A DNA stretch of 15,151 bases, taken from assembly GCA_947374125.1 (NCBI GenBank), contig CANCAR010000046.1, positions 1-15,151 on the forward strand, written 5' to 3'. Below are positions 1 through 7,471 of this stretch, piece after piece. The stretch comes from Hyphomicrobiales bacterium. GTDB taxonomy: Bacteria; Pseudomonadota; Alphaproteobacteria; Rhizobiales; Beijerinckiaceae. How positions within the stretch are numbered: the stretch's first letter is position 1; each line of letters starts with the position of its first letter. The translations under genes were made by a program, and so were the position numbers. The notes under the pieces were generated by a model. The model was not told where the DNA came from and ran no database searches. It was given only the letters and a program-made list of their open reading frames with translations.

Positions 1-133
1 CCTCAGCCATGAAGTCGCCAAACTCGGCATTCGACTTTTTAAACCCGATCGTGTTCGCGTTGGCGAGATTGTTTGAGACCGCGCTTAATTCTTTGGAAGC
101 GGCATTTAAGCCGGTCAACGATGTTCTTAACAT
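1..133 (-). CDS. flgE: Flagellar hook protein, N-terminal fragment (FlgE-like)
   Basis: The 5' end of a gene that runs off the left edge; 44 residues are visible. They begin MLRTSLTGLNAASKELSAVS and continue with SNNLANANTIGFKKS, the N-terminal signature of the flagellar rod/hook/hook-basal-body family, which forms the D0 coiled coil of axial proteins. The M-x-x-TSLTGL opening followed by a GFKKS-x-x-EFGDF stretch fits hook protein FlgE better than FlgF or FlgG, but the rest of the gene is needed to be sure. The ATG at 133 follows a GGAG about 11 bases upstream. The gene is probably read from the sigma-54 promoter at 209-224, as hook genes often are. Confidence 0.75.
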   Translation of the reverse strand, partial: MLRTSLTGLNAASKELSAVSNNLANANTIGFKKSNAEFGDFMAE

Positions 134-208
134 GGGTCTGCGGGCTCCAAGCGATGAATGTCATCGGTCGCATGCGGATGAGCGACCAGAAATGGTTGGA
201 CCAAAATT

Positions 209-224
209 AGCAAGTCCTGTGCCA
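209..224 (-). promoter_or_regulatory. Sigma-54 (RpoN) promoter for the hook gene
   Basis: The minus strand reads TGGCACAGGACTTGCT, which matches the sigma-54 consensus TGGCACR-N4-TTGCW with the required GG-N10-GC spacing. The predicted start site is near 199, giving a leader of about 65 bases before the flgE ATG at 133. The leader contains a perfect 6-bp inverted repeat (GGTCGC at 166-171, GCGACC at 182-187), which could form a small hairpin or be an activator half-site pair. Confidence 0.8.
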
Positions 225-317
225 GCCGATCATTGCGACGGAAGGCGATTGCAGGACGATGAACTTGTCAGTAGAGTTGGGGGGATAAAGAGTGGGTCCC
301 AGTTCTGTCAGCGTTTC

Positions 318-773
318 ATGCTAAGTCCAAAATTACTTGCAGGTTTTAAGGCTAAGTCTCGCGCGGTGACGGTGGTTCCGCGCCCTCTGGCCGATATTCG
401 TTCCCAGCTGATCGCGCTGATCGACGATTATTGGCGGTATTTCTGTAATCCTGCCGATTTTTCCTATACCGAGAAGCGCATCGATCCGGAGACGGGAAAA
501 CTGACGGAGCTTTTCGTTCCGGGGCGCTGGCGAGATCAGCACCACATGATCCAGGTGCAGGACGGCCAGGTCATCGTTTCGATCGAATGGGAAGGCCGCT
601 TAATGCCGCTGACCAAAAAGGGCGATCAGGAATTGGTGCTGGGGGTCGCTACCCGTGATCTCATTGAGCAGGTGCTTGCCGAGATCAAGCATTCGGTCAA
701 GATTGGCCAGATGGATGCTTGGCTTGTACAATCTGGCCTCGATGGTCTTAGTCCTCCGACATCCAATGCCTAA
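318..773 (+). CDS. Unrecognised soluble protein next to fliA
   Basis: About 151 residues, with no signal peptide or membrane segment visible. I do not recognise the family. Residues about 20-110 look like a compact mixed alpha/beta fold with many aromatics (DDYWRYF, FVPGRWRDQHHM, VSIEWEGRL); the C-terminal third is helical (LIEQVLAEIKH). The reading frame stays open upstream to position 9, but that part lies over flgE and its promoter in antisense, so the ATG at 318 was chosen. No strong ribosome site precedes it, so the start is uncertain; GTG at 366 is an alternative. The 3' end overlaps the fliA 3' end by 26 bases in convergent orientation. It is the only plus-strand gene in this part of the locus. 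A flagellar role is only a guess from position. Confidence 0.6.
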   Translation: MLSPKLLAGFKAKSRAVTVVPRPLADIRSQLIALIDDYWRYFCNPADFSYTEKRIDPETGKLTELFVPGRWRDQHHMIQVQDGQVIVSIEWEGRLMPLTKKGDQELVLGVATRDLIEQVLAEIKHSVKIGQMDAWLVQSGLDGLSPPTSNA

Positions 774-1461
774 GTTGGCCGATGGCGGCTTTCTTGATCT
801 GTGAGACGCGACCGACCGAAACCGATAGGATTTCGGCGATTTCTTCAAGGTTGAGTTCTTCAACATAATAGAGCTGCAATACGAGGGCGTCGCGTTCCGC
901 TAGCTTTGACAGATTGGCGACCAAACGCTGACGTAACTCCATGGTGAGGAGCGCATTTTCTGGCGTGGGGCTTTCGTCGGCAAACCAGATCGAGTGATCA
1001 TCATAAATTTCGTCGAGCGATTTATCCGCAACGCGGTTGATCTGGTCGTTCCACCCTTGTAATTCGGGCACGCCGATCCCGAGTTTCGCAGCTATGAGAG
1101 AAAGATCGTCGGTATTGCCGCCGTCGGCCGCGACCGCTTTTCTAGCCGTAGCAATTTGCGTCCGGCGGGAGACGGCAGTTCGGGTTAAGGTCAAATTGTT
1201 GCGGACATGGTCGACGAGCGCGCCGCGAACGCGAATCGAGGCGTATGAGCCGAAGGTGGCCTCGCCCGTATCCTGATAGCGTTGGGCAGCCTCGATCAAT
1301 GCTGTCATGCCAATCTGGATCATGTCGTCAATATCCAGCAGGTCACGTACCCGGCCATGAATCTGCCAAGCGATCTTACGCGCCAACGGAATATGGGTCC
1401 GTACCAGCGTATTGATCGCTTCGGCTGTATTCACTGCAGCTGGATAGGACCTAGGCACCAT
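748..1461 (-). CDS. fliA: RNA polymerase sigma factor for late flagellar genes (sigma-28)
   Basis: A 237-residue sigma-70-family protein of the usual FliA length. Region 2 runs about residues 18-90 and includes DIDDMIQIGMTALIEAAQRY and GSYASIRVRGALVDHVRN, the typical FliA core-binding and -10 recognition segment. Region 4 lies about residues 178-233, with the helix-turn-helix LNLEEIAEILSVSVGRVSQI. FliA directs transcription of flagellin, chemotaxis and motor genes after hook completion and is normally held by FlgM; no flgM was recognised in this window. The ATG at 1461 follows GGGAG at good spacing, 3 bases after the flhG stop codon. It is the last gene of flhA-flhF-flhG-fliA, an order common in polarly flagellated bacteria. 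Confidence 0.95.
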   Translation of the reverse strand: MVPRSYPAAVNTAEAINTLVRTHIPLARKIAWQIHGRVRDLLDIDDMIQIGMTALIEAAQRYQDTGEATFGSYASIRVRGALVDHVRNNLTLTRTAVSRRTQIATARKAVAADGGNTDDLSLIAAKLGIGVPELQGWNDQINRVADKSLDEIYDDHSIWFADESPTPENALLTMELRQRLVANLSKLAERDALVLQLYYVEELNLEEIAEILSVSVGRVSQIKKAAIGQLRHWMSED

Positions 1462-1464
1462 GGG

Positions 1465-2286
1465 TTAGGCTCCCGCTGCCGCCCGGACGTAATCCACCCG
1501 AGGGCGGAAAAATCCGAGTGCGCCTTCATCGACCATGGGCGGTTCCGTTGAGCGAATGCGCTCTGCGATCTGTACAATGGCCCGGGCCGATGGCGAATCC
1601 GGGAAACTAGCAACCACCGGTTCGCATTTTCCAACCGCCCGCACCAATTTGTCATCGTCAGGAACGGTTCCAAGATGGTTGAGCGATACTTTCAAGAATT
1701 TGTCGGTTATCGCCCGAAACCGCGAGAAAATCTGCTCGCCATGCGCCGTGCTGGGCGCCCGGTTGATGATGATGTCAAAGCGCTCGCGCCCGGTTTCTTG
1801 GTGTAGCACTTTGATCGACGCATAGGCATCGACAAAGGCCGTTGGTTCACCAATGACGACCACGATCACGCGGTCGCAAGCCGCGACAAAATCGATGACG
1901 TTGGATTCAACCCCCGCCGCCGTGTCGACAATCAAATGATCGAAATCACCTGATAATTCACCAAAGCTGCGGATGATCTTTTGCCGCGTTTCATCGGATA
2001 ATCCCATGACTTCGGCAAGGCCGCTGCCGCCCGCGATCATTTTCACACCATGGGGCGACTGCACGATGGTTTCTGCCATTGTGCACGTGCCTGTCAGCGT
2101 GTCGGCGATCGTCCGGTTGGGGCGACATCCGAGTACAAGATGGGCGTTGGCCAGCGCAAGATCGGCATCAAAAATACCGACGCGTTGGCCCGCGCGGTGA
2201 AGGGCGAGAGCGAGGTTCACGGACAGGTTGGTTTTGCCAACGCCGCCTTTCCCGCTCGTGATTGCCGTGGCTTGTGGACGCTTCAT
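1465..2286 (-). CDS. flhG: MinD-like ATPase controlling flagellar number
   Basis: A 273-residue ParA/MinD-type ATPase, also called FleN or YlxH. The deviant Walker A motif KGGVGKT is at residues 13-19, the FDADLALANAHLVLG switch segment at 39-53, and Walker B IVDTAAG at 119-125. The family works with FlhF to limit the number of polar flagella, acting on FlhF and often on the master regulator. Unusually, the protein starts at MKRPQATAITSGKGG, only 12 residues before Walker A. Typical FlhG proteins carry an extra N-terminal helix with DQAxxLR, which stimulates FlhF GTPase activity. No ATG, GTG or TTG start that could add it is visible upstream in frame. The gene begins 11 bases after flhF; its ribosome site is weak, suggesting coupling. 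Confidence 0.93.
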   Translation of the reverse strand: MKRPQATAITSGKGGVGKTNLSVNLALALHRAGQRVGIFDADLALANAHLVLGCRPNRTIADTLTGTCTMAETIVQSPHGVKMIAGGSGLAEVMGLSDETRQKIIRSFGELSGDFDHLIVDTAAGVESNVIDFVAACDRVIVVVIGEPTAFVDAYASIKVLHQETGRERFDIIINRAPSTAHGEQIFSRFRAITDKFLKVSLNHLGTVPDDDKLVRAVGKCEPVVASFPDSPSARAIVQIAERIRSTEPPMVDEGALGFFRPRVDYVRAAAGA

Positions 2287-2297
2287 GATAGGATCCG

Positions 2298-3536
2298 TCA
2301 GTTGAGCTGATCGGCATCGCTGCCGACGAGACTTGCGTGGATGACGCTTTCGAGCATTTCCGAATCAGGCTCCATGAGACCCTTTATCAGGTGAGAGGTC
2401 GAAGCAAGATAGGCAATTCCTGGGCCACGAAGACTGAGAAGGCTGAACGTCGACAGCGAGAGCGGCGCTTCATCCAGTTTTGTTAAGGCCAAAGCGTCAA
2501 GATTGGGGTAGCGCGTGAGGATGCGATCAATTGCATCCGTCGACAGATTGGATGCAATGGCACCGACGCTGATCATCTGGGACATTTCATCGCGGCTGCG
2601 TTCCAAAATATCGAGCACGACGCTGTTTTCGTGCGGCTGGCTCGGCATATCAATGAAGAGCGAAAGGCGTTGACCGGAATTCTTGATCAGTTTGGTCAAG
2701 TCGGACGGATGCTCGACATCAATCACTGGTACATCCAAAATGCGGCCATAGGCGCGAAGCTGCTCGGCGGCACCGAAGCGGGAGGCATCGGCGTTTACAA
2801 AGCTGAGTTTTTCGTCGGGGGCTGCCATGCGGGCACGAGCGGCCAATTGGGCGAGCAGCGTCGTTTTACCCGAACCACTTGGGCCGAGCGTCAGAACGAC
2901 ACGAGGACCACCTGTTAATTGCGGCGAAGCCTTGTGAATCATGCGATCCGCCAAGAATTTAGCAAATCGACGGTCGGGATCGACCGAACCTAGCGCACCC
3001 GATTGCGCCAAAAACACCGAAATCAAAGCCGGCGAAGCGCCCGCCGTTTTGAGACCGCTCAACATCATTTCAGAGCCGAGCATGGCGCGGATTTCGCGGA
3101 CGGAATTTTCAATGGCATCGAGACGCGAGGTCTGGAGTTGCTCGGATTTGATCTTTTCGACGTCAACCTTGACGGCAACAGGCTCGGGCGGCGCGGCGCG
3201 GAATTGGAATGGCGAGGGTTTCAACAAATCGGCGGCGCGGCCGCTTTCGGCGAGGACTTGCTGGAATGTTTTTGCGCTTTGGGCGGGTGCTTTTGACGCC
3301 TCACTGCGCTCGACGATTTCGGTTTCTTCCTCGTCGTCTTCCATGTCCATATTAAAATTTTGACGTGAACCGAGGGAATGGAACATCGAACGCTTCGGCT
3401 CGTGGCCTGCGATGATTTCGACGCCGCCAGGTACTTTGCGGGTTGAGAGGATGACAGCGTCTTCGCCGCATTCTTTCATGACTTTCGTCATGGCTTCACG
3501 GCTGTCTTCAGCGACGATTTTGGTGCGTTGCATCAT
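2298..3536 (-). CDS. flhF: SRP-type GTPase for polar flagellar placement
   Basis: 412 residues. The start MMQRTKIVAEDSREAMTKVM and CGEDAVILSTRKV form the conserved FlhF N-terminal region. Residues about 65-130 are an acidic, low-complexity linker, followed by an N domain and a G domain. The P-loop GPSGSGKTT is at 218-226 and TKLDE (G4) at 352-356. FlhF marks the cell pole where the basal body assembles, together with FlhG. Several G motifs deviate: the SRP-family DTxR appears as DASR (250-253), the G3 DTAG appears as DMPS (296-299), and the C-terminal G5 region is unusual (STSHLIKGLMEPD). Nucleotide hydrolysis may be weak or lost. The ATG at 3536 follows AGGAG, 13 bases after the flhA stop codon. 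Confidence 0.93.
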   Translation of the reverse strand: MMQRTKIVAEDSREAMTKVMKECGEDAVILSTRKVPGGVEIIAGHEPKRSMFHSLGSRQNFNMDMEDDEEETEIVERSEASKAPAQSAKTFQQVLAESGRAADLLKPSPFQFRAAPPEPVAVKVDVEKIKSEQLQTSRLDAIENSVREIRAMLGSEMMLSGLKTAGASPALISVFLAQSGALGSVDPDRRFAKFLADRMIHKASPQLTGGPRVVLTLGPSGSGKTTLLAQLAARARMAAPDEKLSFVNADASRFGAAEQLRAYGRILDVPVIDVEHPSDLTKLIKNSGQRLSLFIDMPSQPHENSVVLDILERSRDEMSQMISVGAIASNLSTDAIDRILTRYPNLDALALTKLDEAPLSLSTFSLLSLRGPGIAYLASTSHLIKGLMEPDSEMLESVIHASLVGSDADQLN

Positions 3537-3549
3537 GACCTAGTTCTCC

Positions 3550-5658
3550 TCAGGAAGCGCCGCCGATAACGGCGATCACAGTTACACGTTTGGTTTCAGG
3601 AAGTTCCTTGAACGACAAGACAAGACCATCGGGGGCCGCCTGCCGGACAAGGGCTGCAAGTTCGCGCCGCAAGATCGGCGTTGTGACGACGACGAGCGTT
3701 TTGCCATTTTTGGCGAGCGCGTTGCTTTGTTCTTCAAAAGCTTGGATCAGCTTACGGGCGAGGCCGGGTTCGATGGCGTTGCCGTTTTGGCCGTTCTGGC
3801 GGGCGTTTTGGATCATCAACTGCTCAAGGCCAGCATCAATCGTGACGATTGGAAGCTCTTCCTTGGGTGACGAGATGCGTTGGATCAGGATCGGACCAAG
3901 CGCGATACGGGCGGCTTCAATCAAATCATCGGTCTCGCGGCCCTTCGAGCTCGAGAGCGCCTCAAGGATACGCTTCATGTCGGAGACAGGGATCTGTTCG
4001 GCAACGAGCGCCTTGAGAACCTGCGTTAGCTGCGGCAGCGAAACCAGTTTTGGAACAACACCTTGCACGAGGTGCGGCGATGACTTTGCAAAATGATCGA
4101 TGATTTCTTGCACATCGTCCTGACCCAAAAGATCGGCGGCGCGCTGGATGAGAAGCTGATGGAGGTGGGTCGCAATCACGGTACCCGCATCGACCACGGT
4201 GTATTGGGCTGCGAGCGCGCGCTGTTTGTCGGATGGATCGATCCACACAGCATCGAGACCGAAGGTTGGATCCTTCACGGTTTGACCCGGAAGCGTAATC
4301 GTGGTCGCACCGCTTTGGATCGCGAGTAGCTTTCCGTTGATGACCTGATCTTCGGCGACAATGACGCCTGCAATCGTGATCCGGTAAGCGGATGGCATTA
4401 AGGTCAGGTCGTCGCGGATGCGAACTTGGGGCACGATGAAGCCGAGATCGCGGGAAACCTGCTTACGAATGCTGGTGATACGCGACACAAGCGCACCGCG
4501 TGTTGGATCTTCAATGAGCGGGATCAGGCCATAGCCAACTTCAACCAACAGTGCCGTTGTGTTGGCGACATCCTTGATTGAAACCTGCTCGGAATTTCCT
4601 TCCTCGGACTGCTGGTTGGAACCTTGCGGGGCACCCTGCATCATGGGTTGCTGGGTTTCCTCTTCCTTTTTGTTGTTCGGTACATTGCCGAAATAGGCGA
4701 TGGCACCCGCACCTGCTGCAGCACCGAGGAACAGCAGATTGGGCATGCCGGGCAAAATACCGATCAAAGCAAGAATGCCGGTGACCGGCCACCAAGCGCG
4801 CTTCAGACCAACCTGCTTCATCAGCGTTTCGGTTAGGTCTGCACCGCTGTTTTCGCGGGTGACGATGATGGCGGTTGCAATCGAGAGCAGCAGCGAAGGG
4901 ATCTGTGCGACCAGACCGTCACCGATGGTCAGCGTGATATAGGTCGATGCGGCCTGACCGATGGGCAGACCATGCTGTGCCATACCAATGATCAAGCCAC
5001 CCAAAATGTTGACGGCGAGAATGATGACACCTGCGACGGCATCGCCCTTAACGAATTTTGTGGCACCGTCCATGGATCCGTAGAAATCGGACTCGCGACC
5101 GACTTCCTCGCGGCGCTTTTTCGCCTGATCGGGTGTCAAAAGTCCGGCGTTTAAATCCGCGTCAATGGCCATTTGCTTGCCGGGCATCGCGTCCAAGGTG
5201 AAGCGGGCGCTGACTTCCGAGACGCGGCCGGTACCTTTCACGATCACGACAAGGTTAATGACCATCAAAATCAAGAAGACGAGAATACCAACCACGAAAT
5301 TACCGCCAATGACGAATTCGCCAAAAGCTTCAATGACTTGCCCTGCCGCATGGGTGCCCTCATGGCCGTGCACCAACACCACACGGGCCGAGGCCACGTT
5401 CAGGGTGAGGCGAAGGATGGTGGCGAACAACAAAATCGTCGGGAATGCCGAAAAATCCAACGGTCTGAACATGTTAACGCTGACCATCAGAATGGAAAGC
5501 GAGATCACGATGTTGGCGGTGAAGAACAAGTCGAGCAAAATCGGCGGGATGGGAACGACCATCATGACGATGAAGGCGACCAGCGCAAACGGAAGCATCA
5601 ACGCCTGGGTAAGGCGTCCAACACTCGACTGTTGATTTATCGACAGCGCTTCAGTCAC
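3550..5658 (-). CDS. flhA: Flagellar export gate protein FlhA
   Basis: 702 residues, full family length. The N-terminal ~330 residues hold about eight membrane spans and the FHIPEP-family signature (RVSEVSARFTLDAMPGKQ around 145-162). A Q/N-rich linker (about 345-365) then leads to the soluble domain, which forms the nonameric docking ring for substrates and chaperones. The protein energises type III export in the basal body at the inner membrane. The start is a GTG at 5658 preceded by AAAGGA at suitable spacing. It is first in the flhA-flhF-flhG-fliA operon and is read from the sigma-54 promoter at 5757-5772 through an ~89-base leader. Confidence 0.97.
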   Translation of the reverse strand: MTEALSINQQSSVGRLTQALMLPFALVAFIVMMVVPIPPILLDLFFTANIVISLSILMVSVNMFRPLDFSAFPTILLFATILRLTLNVASARVVLVHGHEGTHAAGQVIEAFGEFVIGGNFVVGILVFLILMVINLVVIVKGTGRVSEVSARFTLDAMPGKQMAIDADLNAGLLTPDQAKKRREEVGRESDFYGSMDGATKFVKGDAVAGVIILAVNILGGLIIGMAQHGLPIGQAASTYITLTIGDGLVAQIPSLLLSIATAIIVTRENSGADLTETLMKQVGLKRAWWPVTGILALIGILPGMPNLLFLGAAAGAGAIAYFGNVPNNKKEEETQQPMMQGAPQGSNQQSEEGNSEQVSIKDVANTTALLVEVGYGLIPLIEDPTRGALVSRITSIRKQVSRDLGFIVPQVRIRDDLTLMPSAYRITIAGVIVAEDQVINGKLLAIQSGATTITLPGQTVKDPTFGLDAVWIDPSDKQRALAAQYTVVDAGTVIATHLHQLLIQRAADLLGQDDVQEIIDHFAKSSPHLVQGVVPKLVSLPQLTQVLKALVAEQIPVSDMKRILEALSSSKGRETDDLIEAARIALGPILIQRISSPKEELPIVTIDAGLEQLMIQNARQNGQNGNAIEPGLARKLIQAFEEQSNALAKNGKTLVVVTTPILRRELAALVRQAAPDGLVLSFKELPETKRVTVIAVIGGAS

Positions 5659-5756
5659 TTCATCGGTCCTTTATGTCAGATTTCCGTCGGTTTCCCGCCA
5701 GAGCGCCGCACATTCCCCTGTTTTCGACGGGGGCTGTGCTGCCGCCCAATCGGTAA

Positions 5757-5772
5757 AGCAAGGGGTGTGCCA
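5757..5772 (-). promoter_or_regulatory. Sigma-54 promoter for the flhA-flhF-flhG-fliA operon
   Basis: The minus strand reads TGGCACACCCCTTGCT, a full match to TGGCACR-N4-TTGCW with GG-N10-GC spacing. The predicted start site is near 5747, about 89 bases before the flhA GTG. The leader contains a small GC-rich inverted repeat (CCCC and GGGG arms around 5715-5733). Sigma-54 promoters need an enhancer-binding activator (FlrC, FleR or FlbD type), not encoded in this window. Confidence 0.82.
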
Positions 5773-5799
5773 GATCGGGGCAAAATAATATTGTCGAAC

Positions 5800-5815
5800 T
5801 GGCACCGAAATTGCT
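5800..5815 (+). promoter_or_regulatory. Sigma-54 promoter for the flgP-flgT-flgA operon
   Basis: The plus strand reads TGGCACCGAAATTGCT. It matches the sigma-54 consensus except C instead of G/A at the seventh base, and keeps GG-N10-GC. The predicted start site is near 5825, about 44 bases before the flgP ATG. It sits back to back with the flhA promoter, with only 27 bases between the two -24 elements, so one set of activator sites could serve both. Confidence 0.78.
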
Positions 5816-5868
5816 GATCTGGGTTCAACCAATCTGGTGCGAGTGCTGCAGTCTTTGCGGTCTCCCAA

Positions 5869-6354
5869 ATGACGGAAAGGGCTAAGGCCTTGATAAATCG
5901 ACGATTAAAGGTTCGATCACTGGCGGCTTTTGTGTCGCTTACGCTTGCCGGCCCACTGCTTGCGGGCTCAGCGAATGCTGTTGAAAGCGCGCCGATGGCA
6001 ACGGCATCTGGGGGCTCGGCGGGGGCTATTCGTGGAATTGGCTATGCCGCCATCTCGATCCAGCCGGGCCGTTCAAAGGTTCAGAAACAACTTATGGCCA
6101 TTCGGGCGTCCCGCCTTGCCGCGATGCGTGAGCTGGCAGAGAAGATCTACGGACTGGATATAAATTCCTATTCGTCGCTTTCTGAGGGCATCATGCAAGC
6201 CGATACGCTGCGTGGAAATGTAAGCGGTCTTGTTCGCTACGCGCGGACCATCAGTATCGGGCCGATCAAGACCGATATTTATGAGACCATCTTGGAAATC
6301 GACGCAGCGGATGCGGCCTCGATGGCATCCGAGCGGGCACCTGCGACAAGGTAA
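5869..6354 (+). CDS. flgP: FlgP-like flagellar outer-membrane ring protein (LPP20 family)
   Basis: 161 residues. The N-terminus (RRLKVR, then a hydrophobic stretch ending SANA) is a type I signal peptide of about 37 residues; there is no lipobox cysteine, unlike the lipoprotein FlgP of Vibrio and Campylobacter. The mature domain shows the family pattern: RGIGYAAIS at 55-63, then AIRASRLAAMRELAEKIYGL at 78-97, DTLRGNVSGLVRYAR and a final YETILEID strand. FlgP forms or stabilises an outer-membrane-associated ring around the basal body. No good ribosome site precedes the ATG; TTG at 5890, preceded by AAGG-like bases, would give a tighter signal peptide. First gene of a five-gene plus-strand operon. 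Confidence 0.85.
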   Translation: MTERAKALINRRLKVRSLAAFVSLTLAGPLLAGSANAVESAPMATASGGSAGAIRGIGYAAISIQPGRSKVQKQLMAIRASRLAAMRELAEKIYGLDINSYSSLSEGIMQADTLRGNVSGLVRYARTISIGPIKTDIYETILEIDAADAASMASERAPATR

Positions 6355-6362
6355 TCAGAATC

Positions 6363-7460
6363 ATGCGTTTCGGCCTTTATCTCACCCTTGGCATAGCGCT
6401 TTTGGCGTCGATCGGTTCGGCCGATGCAGGAACGCGGCTTATTCATGCCGTGGGCCGCGCGGCGATTGCGAGCAAGGACATCACAGCGGCACGTAAATCT
6501 GCTTTGGCTGAAGCGCTTTATGATGCCGCCGGTCAGGTGCGCATGGTGGTGCGGGGTTCGTCCTTCCTTTCCCAAGCCGGTACCATCCACGAAGAAAGTG
6601 GGATTGCCGTTTCGGGTCTCCTTAAAGGCTATCAAATCGTTGAGGAACACCGCGAGGGCGACCATTATGTTGTGACCATTGACGCGCTCGCCGAAACGAA
6701 CGACGGCGAATGCGGATCGAACAAAAAGTCCGACATTATCATTGGCGGCATTGATGTGCGCGTTGCGCCCGGCCTCAAGGGCGATATCGAACGTCAAGCC
6801 CGCGAAGGAATTGAGGCGCTGATCAGTGTGGTTAAAGACCAGCCTGCACTGCATGTGATTGATGACCGCCGCTTTCATCCTGTCGCGCAGAAATCATCCA
6901 GTGTTGGTCAGAATATGGCCTATCTCGCAGCCGTTTCTGGCCATGTAAACAGTCCGGGCGGGTATACGCTTGGCGGAAAAATCCTGCTCGAGCGCGTAAA
7001 ATCCGACACGTTTTTACTGGCGGACGCTATGATTGAGGTAACCGCAGAGTTGCAGCTGGTCGATAATGTTTCGGGCGCGGTGAAAGCCCGTGTCTCGGAA
7101 CATGTGAGATTGCCGCTTGATAAACATCTATGGGGTACTGACGTCGCTTTGCCGCAGGAGGATACATCCGCGCTCGATGCCTTGTGGCATACGATAGCCA
7201 GCGATATTGCCGAGCATGTGGGCTGCGAATCGCTTCGTGCCGTCATTACGGCGGTGAGTGGGAATCGCGCCACGATATCAGCCGGTGCGGTTAATGGCGT
7301 GAAGGCGGGCGACTTCTTCCTTGTCGAATTACCGTCGCAGGATCGTAATTCCTGGCAGTTGATCAGGGTAGAATCGGCGGGTTCGTCCCAATCGGTTGCC
7401 CGCCTCATGAAGCCAACGCCGTCGATTGCTCCCAATTCCGTCGCCGTTTTATTGCAATGA
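6363..7460 (+). CDS. flgT: FlgT-like H-ring protein of the basal body
   Basis: 365 residues with a signal peptide (about 1-22, ending SADA). The N-terminal domain has the FlgT pattern: AVGRAAI, AARKSALAEALYDAAGQV (43-59) and LLKGYQIVEEHREGDHYVVTIDA (87-109). The middle domain (about 125-285) resembles a TolB-N-like ring-forming unit. The C-terminal domain contains AVITAVSGNRATISAGAVNG, followed by VKAGDFFLVE, like the small beta-barrel of FlgT. In Vibrio, FlgT forms the H ring around the LP ring and helps hold the stator-associated T ring. It sits between flgP and flgA, matching the Vibrio flgO/flgP/flgT/flgA neighbourhood. The gene starts 8 bases after flgP. Confidence 0.85.
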   Translation: MRFGLYLTLGIALLASIGSADAGTRLIHAVGRAAIASKDITAARKSALAEALYDAAGQVRMVVRGSSFLSQAGTIHEESGIAVSGLLKGYQIVEEHREGDHYVVTIDALAETNDGECGSNKKSDIIIGGIDVRVAPGLKGDIERQAREGIEALISVVKDQPALHVIDDRRFHPVAQKSSSVGQNMAYLAAVSGHVNSPGGYTLGGKILLERVKSDTFLLADAMIEVTAELQLVDNVSGAVKARVSEHVRLPLDKHLWGTDVALPQEDTSALDALWHTIASDIAEHVGCESLRAVITAVSGNRATISAGAVNGVKAGDFFLVELPSQDRNSWQLIRVESAGSSQSVARLMKPTPSIAPNSVAVLLQ

Positions 7461-7471
7461 GGGGATCGATC

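Noticed and set aside
9..317. N-terminal extension of the plus-strand gene ending at 773
   Set aside because: This part is antisense to the flgE start and covers its sigma-54 promoter; composition and lack of a ribosome site point to a start near 318.
4704..4720. TGGCACC-like sigma-54 half-site on the plus strand
   Set aside because: The downstream GC is one base off the required spacing, and it lies inside flhA in antisense.
5834..5848. Second weak sigma-54 match (TGGTGCG...CTGC) upstream of flgP
   Set aside because: It keeps only GG-N10-GC; the site at 5800-5815 is far closer to consensus.
7457..7471. Upstream ATG for flgA overlapping the flgT stop
   Set aside because: The ribosome site and a clean signal peptide both favour ATG 7472.
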